Of a stretch of DNA of 5,443 nt, positions 1-5,443 are shown piece by piece. Source of the stretch: Candidatus Omnitrophota bacterium (GTDB taxonomy: Bacteria > NPL-UPA2 > BS750m-G34); assembly GCA_030640045.1 (NCBI GenBank), contig DAOWKF010000126.1, positions 1 to 5,443 of the forward strand. The letters are read 5' to 3'. The position numbers were made by a program, and so were the translations under genes. Positions within the stretch are counted from its first letter, which is position 1; each line of letters begins with the position of its first letter. The notes under the pieces are model-generated. The model was not told the DNA's origin, searched no databases, and worked only from the letters and a program-made list of their open reading frames with translations.

Positions 1-1
1 A

Positions 2-988
2 ACGGATAAACGCCACTATGCGCATATAGACTGTCCCGGGCACGCGGATTATGTAAAGAACATGATAACAGGAGCAGCCCAGATGGACGGAGCGATCCTC
101 GTTGTTTCAGCAGCAGACGGCCCCATGCCGCAGACCCGTGAGCATATCCTGCTGGCGCGGCAGGTAGGGGTGCCTGCGATAGTAGTATTTATAAACAAGG
201 TCGATTTGATAGAGGACAAGGAATTATTAGAGCTTGTAGAGTTAGAGGTCCGGGAACTGTTGAGCGAGTATGAATTTCCAGGAGATAAGATTCCGGTAGT
301 CAAGGGGAGCGCCTTAAAGGCAATAAAGTGCGGATGCGGTAAAGATGAATGCGAGAACTGCAAAGGCATACTGGAACTGGTCCAGGCATTGGATGAACAT
401 ATCCCTATGCCGAAGAGGGACGTAGACAAGCCGTTCCTGATGTCAGTAGAAGATGTATTCAGCATTACAGGAAGAGGCACAGTTGCAACAGGGAGAGTTG
501 ATCGCGGGATAGTAAAGGTAGGAGAGAATATAGAGATAGTAGGGATAAGAGATACGCAGAAGACAGTAGCAACAGGGGTAGAGATGTTCAGGAAACTCCT
601 TGACCAGGGACAGGCAGGAGACAACATCGGGGTATTGCTTAGAGGAGTAGATAAAGAGTCCATAGAAAGAGGGATGGTACTGGCAAAACCCGGAAGCATA
701 ACCCCGCATAAGAAATTCAAGGCCCAGGTATATGTGCTTAAGAAGGAAGAAGGCGGCAGGCATACACCGTTTTTTAACGGATACCGTCCCCAGTTTTATT
801 TTCGCACCACAGATGTGACAGGTGTAGCGAATCTAAATAAGGGGGTAGAGATGGTAATGCCGGGTGACAATGCCGAGCTTGAGATAGAGTTAATTTCTCC
901 TATAGCTATGGAGAAAGAGCTCAGGTTTGCCATAAGAGAAGGCGGCCACACTGTCGGCGCAGGCGTGGTAAGTGAAATAATAGAGTAA
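2..988 (+). CDS. tuf: Elongation factor Tu, 5'-truncated by the window edge
   Basis: EF-Tu is the cytoplasmic GTPase that carries aminoacyl-tRNA to the ribosome A site. The frame is open from base 2, so the 328 visible residues continue a gene starting upstream; by comparison with E. coli EF-Tu about 70 N-terminal residues (P-loop and switch I) are missing. Visible in the G domain are the G3 motif DCPGH (residues 10-14 of the fragment, including the catalytic His), the G4 motif NKVD (65-68) and the G5 motif SAL (103-105). Domain 2 follows, with [11 protein letters not shown], then domain 3 with [18 protein letters not shown], ending VVSEIIE. An insert with a CxC-x4-CxxC pattern (fragment residues 110-120) makes the G domain about five residues longer than in E. 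coli. The stop is TAA, and rpmG begins three bases later in the same frame. Identity is beyond reasonable doubt. Confidence 0.98.
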   Translation, partial: TDKRHYAHIDCPGHADYVKNMITGAAQMDGAILVVSAADGPMPQTREHILLARQVGVPAIVVFINKVDLIEDKELLELVELEVRELLSEYEFPGDKIPVVKGSALKAIKCGCGKDECENCKGILELVQALDEHIPMPKRDVDKPFLMSVEDVFSITGRGTVATGRVDRGIVKVGENIEIVGIRDTQKTVATGVEMFRKLLDQGQAGDNIGVLLRGVDKESIERGMVLAKPGSITPHKKFKAQVYVLKKEEGGRHTPFFNGYRPQFYFRTTDVTGVANLNKGVEMVMPGDNAELEIELISPIAMEKELRFAIREGGHTVGAGVVSEIIE

Positions 989-991
989 AAA

Positions 992-1144
992 ATGCCAAGG
1001 GAAATTATTACCATTGCCTGCGAAAAATGTAAGCAGCGTAATTACACCTCCACGCGCAATAAAAAGACGAAAACGACTAAGCTTGAGATCAAAAAATTTT
1101 GTCGCTTCTGTCGCGCGCATACTTTACATAAAGAGATCAAGTAA
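992..1144 (+). CDS. rpmG: 50S ribosomal protein L33, zinc-ribbon (four-cysteine) form
   Basis: This is a 50-residue gene encoding bL33, a small protein of the large ribosomal subunit. The translation begins MPREIITIACEKC, has a basic middle with STRNKKTKTTKLEIKKFC, and ends LHKEIK. Two CxxC pairs (Cys10/Cys13 and Cys37/Cys40) make it the zinc-binding (C+) form; some bacteria also carry a cysteine-free paralogue used when zinc is scarce. Length and motifs match the family. The ATG lies three bases after the tuf stop, in the same frame, with no strong Shine-Dalgarno sequence, so translation is probably coupled to tuf. The tuf-rpmG order is common in bacteria and supports the call. The usual next gene, secE, is not present; a glycosyltransferase starts 13 bases after the stop. 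Confidence 0.96.
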   Translation: MPREIITIACEKCKQRNYTSTRNKKTKTTKLEIKKFCRFCRAHTLHKEIK

Positions 1145-1157
1145 GTAATTACAACTT

Positions 1158-2057
1158 ATGCTTGATCTCTCAGTCATTGTCCCTATCTATAATGAAAAGG
1201 AAAGTATCTCCCGGCTTGGCGAGGAACTTACACAGACATTATCCCGTCTCAATCTTGCTTATGAGGTTATCTTTGTCGATGATGGCAGCAGAGACGGCTC
1301 AAACGGGGCCATAAAAGAACTTGCGCAGAAGGACTCCCATTTTCGCTCTATAACTTTAAGAAAAAATTTCGGTAAGGCCAGGGCCTTAGCCAGCGGATTT
1401 AAAGAGGCGCATGGAGAGATAATATCTACTATAGATGCGGATTTGCAATTTGACCCGAAAGAACTCCCGAAATTTTTAGACAAGTTAAAAGAGGGCTATG
1501 ACCTGGTCAACGGCTATAGTATTAAAAGGCATAATCCTTTTCCCAAGCGTTTATCTTCAAAGATAGTTAATTGGACATTGGCTTTTTTTAGTAGGATAAA
1601 GCTGCACGACCTTAATTGTGGTTTCAAGGTCTTCCGCCGGGAAGTCCTGCAGGACATAAGCCTTTCTCCGGGGATGCATCGTTATATCCCTCTCTTTGTC
1701 CATGCAGCCGGCTATAAGGTTACCGAGGTCAAGGTTGGCCTCCGGCCTCGTCGTTTTGGCTCCTCGAAATATGGTCTGAAGAAATTTTACCATGGGTTTT
1801 TTGATATCCTGAGCGTCCTATTTCTTCTCTACTTCAGAAAAAAACCCCTTTACCTTTTTGGTGGTATTGGCGTAACCTTTATCCTTGCGGGCATAGCTAT
1901 ATGCCTTAATCTAACCATCTCCTGGTTTAATGCCGGAAGACAGGGTATCAGCGACCGGCCATTACTATTTCTGGGCGTCCTCCTTATCATCGTCGGCACA
2001 CAATTTATCTCCACCGGCCTTTTAGGCGAGATGATCGCCAGCCGCCGGGAAACGTAG
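1158..2057 (+). CDS. GT2 family glycosyltransferase, polyprenyl-phosphate (ArnC/GtrB/DPMS-like) type
   Basis: This 299-residue enzyme probably transfers a sugar from a nucleotide donor to a polyprenyl phosphate on the cytoplasmic face of the membrane. The GT-A domain starts with LSVIVPIYNE (residues 4-13), followed by FVDDGS (39-44), the metal-binding DAD with LQ after it (93-97), DLNCGFKVFRREV (151-163), and the basic phosphate-contact segment RPRRFGSSKYG (196-206). Two hydrophobic segments follow, about 232-256 and 268-290, the second ending in GLLGEMI. GT-A plus two C-terminal helices is the layout of ArnC, GtrB and bacterial DPM1-like enzymes; the sugar cannot be told from sequence. The tail after LLGE is only about eight residues, shorter than the 20 or more I recall for ArnC-like proteins. 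The ATG has no clear Shine-Dalgarno sequence. The TAG stop is followed in the same frame by the methyltransferase. Confidence 0.9.
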   Translation: MLDLSVIVPIYNEKESISRLGEELTQTLSRLNLAYEVIFVDDGSRDGSNGAIKELAQKDSHFRSITLRKNFGKARALASGFKEAHGEIISTIDADLQFDPKELPKFLDKLKEGYDLVNGYSIKRHNPFPKRLSSKIVNWTLAFFSRIKLHDLNCGFKVFRREVLQDISLSPGMHRYIPLFVHAAGYKVTEVKVGLRPRRFGSSKYGLKKFYHGFFDILSVLFLLYFRKKPLYLFGGIGVTFILAGIAICLNLTISWFNAGRQGISDRPLLFLGVLLIIVGTQFISTGLLGEMIASRRET

Positions 2058-2063
2058 CGAGAG

Positions 2064-2774
2064 TTGAAAGATATTCTCTCAAGATTCAAAAAGAATCCGT
2101 TAGATTTCATCAGGCGGGCATTATTTAAGACCATAATCGGTCCCCTAAAATACGGTAAAGGAGATGACTATGACGCTGTCAAATATTGGCACGACAGGTT
2201 TGCTAAATATGGTCAATTACTTAGAGGGGCCGGCGATGAAGGCCTGTCTGAGGAAGAGAATGAGGAAATGTACACAGATGCGGCAAAAATATTCACAGAT
2301 TTATGCCTGAAGGAAGGCGTTGATTTTCAAAGCGCAAGGGCAATAGACATTGGCTGCGGAACAGGTTTCTACGCCCGGGTCCTTCATGATTTAGGCGTGA
2401 AAAATTATGTAGGGGTTGATATAACCGACGTGCTTTTTCCCGGGCTCAGAAAAAAATTTCCGCAATACAGGTTTATTAAAAGAGATATTAGTTCGGATAG
2501 AATAGAGGGTAAGTTTGACTTAATTGTAATGATAGATGTTATATCGCATATTGTCCAAGAATCGAAACTTTCCAAAGCTCTCGAGAATTTAAAAAATTGT
2601 TTATCGCCTAACGGTATTTTTATAATATCTCCTATAATCGAGGCAAGCAAACGGTATTCTTTTTATAACCTGAGACGGTCGTCAGAAGATATTAAGCAAA
2701 GATTTCCCGGGTATATTTTTAGAGAATTAGTGCCTTTCCGGGGAAACTATATACTTATTATCAGGAAACCATAG
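2064..2774 (+). CDS. Class I SAM-dependent methyltransferase, substrate unknown
   Basis: The 236-residue product has the Rossmann methyltransferase core. Motif I is AIDIGCGTGFYARVL (residues 93-107), the ribose-binding acidic residue is in YVGVDITD (Asp119), motif II is FDLIVMIDVISHI (151-163), and motif III is LSPNGIFIIS (180-189). A basic N-terminal stretch followed by YDAVKYWHDRFAKYG (36-50) looks like the start of small-molecule methyltransferases found in glycan clusters. No membrane segment is seen, so it should act in the cytoplasm, perhaps on a sugar or lipid-linked intermediate. The start is uncertain: TTG at 2064 is the earliest likely start codon after the preceding TAG, it lies six bases after that stop in the same frame, and no well-spaced Shine-Dalgarno sequence precedes it. 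The only in-frame ATG is at residue 69 and would remove the conserved-looking N-terminus. The stop is TAG, and the next gene is again in the same frame. Confidence 0.87.
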   Translation: MKDILSRFKKNPLDFIRRALFKTIIGPLKYGKGDDYDAVKYWHDRFAKYGQLLRGAGDEGLSEEENEEMYTDAAKIFTDLCLKEGVDFQSARAIDIGCGTGFYARVLHDLGVKNYVGVDITDVLFPGLRKKFPQYRFIKRDISSDRIEGKFDLIVMIDVISHIVQESKLSKALENLKNCLSPNGIFIISPIIEASKRYSFYNLRRSSEDIKQRFPGYIFRELVPFRGNYILIIRKP

Positions 2775-2776
2775 GA
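2773..2776 (+). promoter_or_regulatory. Probable Shine-Dalgarno AGGA for the GT4-like gene
   Basis: AGGA overlaps the TAG stop of the methyltransferase and ends ten bases before the ATG at 2787, slightly longer than the optimum. The overlap would place a terminating ribosome at the next start, consistent with coupled translation. The match is short, so confidence is moderate. Confidence 0.45.
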
Positions 2777-2786
2777 CATCGTTTTT

Positions 2787-3944
2787 ATGCGAATCGGGCT
2801 TATAACTCATAACTATCCTTTTAAAGAAGGGGAAGGAGAATCTGCCGCAGGCCTCTTTGTTTCTTCCTTTGCCCATACCTTAAGAGATGCCGGGGCGGAG
2901 GTCTTTGTCTTTACTTCCCAGAGGGGAGGCTTATGCGGAGAAAGTGCCATAGATGTAAAATGGTTTCCCTGGAAAGGGGATAAATTACTCGGCCATTTAA
3001 ATATTTTTAACCCAAAAGAAATGACGTTACTTCTTCGGTATTTACACAATGGGCAAAGAGAATTCCTTGATTATGTAAAAGAAAAAAATATTGAATATTG
3101 TTTAGCCTTCTGGGCTTTTCCTGCCGGTTACTTTGCCAGGGTAGTTAAAAATAAATTGGGTGTCCCTTACGCAGTCTGGGCATTAGGTTCGGATATTTGG
3201 ACATATAGCCGCTGGCCCCTGCTTAAGGGGTTAATAAAAAAGGTTTTAATCTCTGCTGATCATCGCTATGCTGACGGGTTTAAATTATGCGAAGATGTCC
3301 GGTCCTTAACAGGGAAAGATTGCACCTTCTTACCCAGTACAAGGGACCTGGCATACCCCCGGGAGTCCCGATTCTACGGGCTTCCTGTGACAGTCCCCTA
3401 CGGTTCTGCAACCAAATTCCTTTACATCGGCCGGTTTGAGAAGGCTAAAGGCGTGGATCTACTCTTTGATGCCGTTCGAGGATTAAAACAAAGGACAAGT
3501 GATTTCCATATTTTTGCATTCGGCGGGGGCAGACTTCATAAAAAGATAGAAACAAAATTAAGTCAATGGGCATTAGATAGAGAGGTTACCCTGGGAGGAT
3601 ATATTAATGTTGAGGAAGCAGCTAAATTTTTATATAGTTGTGATTGTATGATTATACCGTCCCGCAGGGAAAGCATCCCCCTTATCTATTCTGACGGTCT
3701 TAAAGCAGGTATAAATATGATTACGAGTGACGCGGGAGATTTTGGAAAGTTATATCGTGAGCACCACTATGGAAAGATTTTTCCTTCAGGAGATGTCAAT
3801 GCCTTGGAAGAGGCCCTTTTTTCTTTTATCGCGGAGAGGAGACAGCGTAAAAAAAAACATGCCCCGCCGAAAGAATTATTAGATTTGTTCGATCAGAAAA
3901 AAATTGTTTCACAATTTTTAAAAAATATAGGAAGAAAACCATGA
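2787..3944 (+). CDS. Glycosyltransferase with GT-B fold, GT4-like
   Basis: The 385-residue protein has the two-lobed layout of retaining GT4 glycosyltransferases. The N-terminal acceptor lobe opens with MRIGLITHNYPFKEGEG and has GLFVSSFAHTLRDAGAEVFVF (22-42). The C-terminal donor lobe starts at FLYIGRFEKAKGVDLLFDAV (211-230), then IFAFGGGRL (242-250), VTLGGYINVEEAAKFLYSCD (267-286) and PSRRESIPLIYSDGLKAG (291-308). The last segment is where the family carries EX7E; here it reads Glu295 and Asp303, so the second acid is Asp. ASP303 may still position the donor, but it is a departure. No membrane helix is evident, so it is probably cytoplasmic or membrane-associated and adds a sugar to a growing lipid-linked or surface glycan. 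Donor and acceptor are unknown. Its TGA stop overlaps the next ATG as ATGA, a sign of translational coupling. Confidence 0.88.
   Translation: MRIGLITHNYPFKEGEGESAAGLFVSSFAHTLRDAGAEVFVFTSQRGGLCGESAIDVKWFPWKGDKLLGHLNIFNPKEMTLLLRYLHNGQREFLDYVKEKNIEYCLAFWAFPAGYFARVVKNKLGVPYAVWALGSDIWTYSRWPLLKGLIKKVLISADHRYADGFKLCEDVRSLTGKDCTFLPSTRDLAYPRESRFYGLPVTVPYGSATKFLYIGRFEKAKGVDLLFDAVRGLKQRTSDFHIFAFGGGRLHKKIETKLSQWALDREVTLGGYINVEEAAKFLYSCDCMIIPSRRESIPLIYSDGLKAGINMITSDAGDFGKLYREHHYGKIFPSGDVNALEEALFSFIAERRQRKKKHAPPKELLDLFDQKKIVSQFLKNIGRKP
3929..3934 (+). promoter_or_regulatory. Shine-Dalgarno AGGAAG for the sugar aminotransferase
   Basis: AGGAAG sits six bases before the ATG at 3941, a normal spacing, and lies within the last codons of the GT4-like gene. 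It supports the ATG at 3941 as the true start and is the clearest ribosome binding site in the window. Confidence 0.7.
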
Positions 3945-5137
3945 AAAACAAATTGGCTGTTTTTGGCGGCGCGCCAATAAGGAAGAAATCCCTTATGTTT
4001 GGCAGGCCTTTAATAGGGAGAGAAGAAATTGAAGAGGTAGTAAAGACATTAAAAAGCGGCTGGATCTCCACCGGCCCCCGTGTTGTTAGATTTGAAGAAG
4101 ATTTTAAGAAATATATCGGGTCAAGGCACGCCATTGCCTTAAACTCATGTTCAGCGGGCCTGCACCTGGCATTGATAGCTGCCGGGGTTAAAGAGGGCGA
4201 TGAGGTTATAACCACTCCTTTTACATTTGCAGCTACGGCAAATGTCATCTGCCATCTTGGGGCAAGACCAATATTTGTCGATATCGAGAAAGATACTTTA
4301 AATATTTTTCCGGAGGATATAGAGAAAAAGATTACCTCTAAAACAAAGGTTATCCTGCCGGTCCATTTTGCCGGGCACCCATGCCGTATGGATGAGATTA
4401 TGGATATAAGCCGCCGCAGAAAAGTTTTAGTTGTTGAAGATGCCGCCCATGCCCTGGAGGCAAAGGTAAACGGTTTAAAAATCGGCCGGATCGGCCACGC
4501 CGCAAGTTTCAGTTTCTACGCCACAAAAAATCTCACTACAGGAGAAGGAGGGATGGTCACCACAGAGATAAAATCCTGGGCAAAGAAGATTTGTTCCTTA
4601 AGGCTCCACGGCTTAAACGCTGATGCGTGGAGGCGATATGGGGCAGGCGCCCCCAGGCATTACGAGGTTATCTCTCCCGGATATAAATATAATATGATGG
4701 ATATACAGGCTGCCCTCGGGATCCATCAATTAAGGAAATTAGATAAGAATTACACTCTCAGGAAAAAATATTTTGAGAGATATAACGAAGCATTCAAAGA
4801 TATGGAAGGGATTGAGGTGCCAATAGAAAAAGAATATGTAAAGCATGCCTACCACCTCTATGTTATAAGGATAAAGAGAAAGGCCTTAAAGGTTGGACGG
4901 GATGAAATAAACAGGGCCCTGCGGGCAGAAAATATCGGCACCGGCATCCATTTTGTTTCTCTTCACCGGCATCCTTATTACCGGAAGGCTTTCAATTATA
5001 AAGCTAATGATTTCCCTGTTGCAAATGATGCCTCATCAAGAGTCATATCCCTGCCTCTTTCACCCGGGTTAAAACCAGGTGATGTTGAGGACACCATAAG
5101 GGCAGTCAAAAAAGTCTTCAATTATTTTCAAAGATAA
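3941..5137 (+). CDS. DegT/DnrJ/EryC1/StrS family PLP-dependent sugar aminotransferase, ArnB/PseC-like
   Basis: Members of this family transfer an amino group, usually from glutamate, to a keto group of a nucleotide-linked sugar. The 398-residue length is typical. Visible landmarks are KLAVFGGAPIR (4-14), the substrate-loop segment SGWISTGPRV (39-48), SCSAGLHLAL (69-78), TTPFTFAATAN (91-101), VVEDAAHALEA (164-174, Asp167 facing the PLP ring nitrogen), and FSFYATKNLTTGEGGM (190-205) with Lys196 as the Schiff-base lysine. RLHGLNADAWRR, SPGYKYNMMDIQAALG and NIGTGIHF follow. The pattern matches E. coli ArnB closely by eye (DAAHA, KN near the lysine, FHGLxxDAW, APGYKYN, GIGTGLHF), so a 4-keto sugar is the likely substrate, giving a 4-amino sugar. 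Specific assignment to arnB, pseC or a relative is not justified. It overlaps the upstream gene by four bases (ATGA) and has a good Shine-Dalgarno sequence. It is expected to be cytoplasmic, feeding the neighbouring glycosyltransferases. Confidence 0.94.
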   Translation: MKNKLAVFGGAPIRKKSLMFGRPLIGREEIEEVVKTLKSGWISTGPRVVRFEEDFKKYIGSRHAIALNSCSAGLHLALIAAGVKEGDEVITTPFTFAATANVICHLGARPIFVDIEKDTLNIFPEDIEKKITSKTKVILPVHFAGHPCRMDEIMDISRRRKVLVVEDAAHALEAKVNGLKIGRIGHAASFSFYATKNLTTGEGGMVTTEIKSWAKKICSLRLHGLNADAWRRYGAGAPRHYEVISPGYKYNMMDIQAALGIHQLRKLDKNYTLRKKYFERYNEAFKDMEGIEVPIEKEYVKHAYHLYVIRIKRKALKVGRDEINRALRAENIGTGIHFVSLHRHPYYRKAFNYKANDFPVANDASSRVISLPLSPGLKPGDVEDTIRAVKKVFNYFQR

Positions 5138-5142
5138 TTTCT

Positions 5143-5443
5143 ATGGGAAAGATTTCTAATATAATTAAAATTTTTATAAGTTGTATGCTTATACTGTTAA
5201 TTATAAATACGGTAGACCTTTTTGAGATTATAGAATTACTAAAAACAGTTAATCTCAAAATAATTATTTTTTCAAGCTTCCTTATTCTTTTAGTGCAATA
5301 TCTGCTGGCATTAAGATGGCGCATCCTTTTAAGATGCAAAAAGATAGGGGTTCCTTTTAAGGCCCTTGTCGGCTTGCAATTTTTGGGATTTTTTTTCAGC
5401 ACGGTCCTGCCTACAAGTATCGGGGGAGATATTTTTAAGATAT
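5143..5443 (+). CDS. Lysylphosphatidylglycerol synthase TM-region / flippase-like membrane protein, 3'-truncated by the window edge
   Basis: One hundred complete codons are visible and the frame stays open to the window end. Three hydrophobic segments can be seen, about residues 9-23, 39-57 and 74-89. The segment LALRWRILLRCKKIGVPF (55-72), followed by GFFFSTVLPTSIGGDIFK (82-99), is the signature of the family including the membrane part of MprF and YbhN-like proteins (COG0392/UPF0104), where a near-identical FFNxxLPTSIGGD motif recurs. MprF relatives make or move modified lipids across the membrane; for most stand-alone members the function is not known, though they often sit beside glycosyltransferases. 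Full members usually run to about 300 residues or more, so roughly two thirds is missing. The ATG lies five bases after the aminotransferase stop with no clear Shine-Dalgarno sequence; a second in-frame ATG occurs at residue 15. Translation coupling with the upstream gene is likely. Confidence 0.88.
   Translation, partial: MGKISNIIKIFISCMLILLIINTVDLFEIIELLKTVNLKIIIFSSFLILLVQYLLALRWRILLRCKKIGVPFKALVGLQFLGFFFSTVLPTSIGGDIFKI

Noticed and set aside
49..720. Long open frame (223 codons) on the minus strand across tuf.
   Set aside because: It lies wholly inside the unmistakable tuf coding region, its translation is low-complexity Ser/Thr/Pro-rich text with no recognisable domain, and it is explained by the codon composition of tuf.
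1083..1130. Possible promoter for the glycan genes inside rpmG (TTGAGA or TTGTCG as -35, TACATA as -10).
   Set aside because: The -10 matches only three of six consensus bases and spacing is outside 16-18 for the better pairs, so it is no better than chance in AT-rich coding sequence.
1145..1157. tRNA-Trp, secE remnant or terminator between rpmG and the GT2 gene.
   Set aside because: The gap is 13 bases with no stem, no T-run and no room for a tRNA or a coding remnant.
2059..2080. GAGAG...CTCTC stem around the methyltransferase start as a regulatory hairpin.
   Set aside because: Five base pairs with a 12-base loop is too weak to call a regulatory element; it is mentioned only as context for the weak start.
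3826..4248. 140-codon minus-strand open frame across the GT4/aminotransferase junction.
   Set aside because: It is antisense to two well-supported genes, spans their ATGA overlap, and shows no motif or ribosome binding site of its own.
5118..5402. Minus-strand open frame opposite the last gene.
   Set aside because: The + strand here encodes the clear LPTSIGGD membrane family; the antisense product is an Ile/Lys-rich shadow of that AT-rich sequence.

Overview
This is a tightly packed window with every gene on the + strand. Reading left to right it holds the 3' part of tuf (EF-Tu), a complete rpmG (ribosomal protein L33, only 50 residues), a GT2 glycosyltransferase with two C-terminal membrane helices, a class I SAM-dependent methyltransferase, a GT4-like (GT-B fold) glycosyltransferase, a DegT/ArnB-type sugar aminotransferase, and the 5' part of an integral membrane protein of the lysylphosphatidylglycerol-synthase-TM/flippase-like family. 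Five genes are complete and two are cut by the window edges. No gap between genes exceeds 13 bases. I see no terminator, tRNA, mobile element, CRISPR array or convincing promoter, so the simplest reading is one transcript running from translation genes into surface-glycan genes.

The organism is a bacterium: EF-Tu and L33 are both of bacterial type. Base composition is moderate, ATA, AGA and TTA codons are frequent, and TAA, TAG and TGA are all used as stops. EF-Tu carries a small four-cysteine insert in its G domain that from memory occurs in several deep or anaerobic lineages. The sequence feels like an uncultivated lineage such as Omnitrophota or a neighbouring phylum, but that is a low-confidence impression without any search behind it.

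Region 1 (1-1144) is tuf-rpmG, the usual head of the tuf-rpmG-secE-nusG-rplK block. Here secE does not follow. Region 2 (1158-5443) is a glycan or glycolipid assembly cluster. The GT2 enzyme resembles ArnC/GtrB/DPM synthases, which load a sugar onto a polyprenyl phosphate. The aminotransferase closely resembles ArnB/PseC-type enzymes, which make 4-amino sugars. The GT4-like enzyme would extend or transfer a glycan, the methyltransferase would decorate it or a lipid partner, and the last gene is a multi-pass membrane protein of a family tied to lipid modification or flipping. Together they suggest synthesis of an amino-sugar-containing, lipid-linked surface glycan; the exact product cannot be read from this window.

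The points most worth a second look are the replacement of secE-nusG by glycan genes directly after rpmG; three consecutive genes (GT2, methyltransferase, GT4) lying in one reading frame and separated only by TAG codons, the middle one lacking an ATG and a good ribosome binding site; the ArnB-plus-ArnC-like pairing; and a GT4 enzyme with Asp in place of the second Glu of the EX7E motif.
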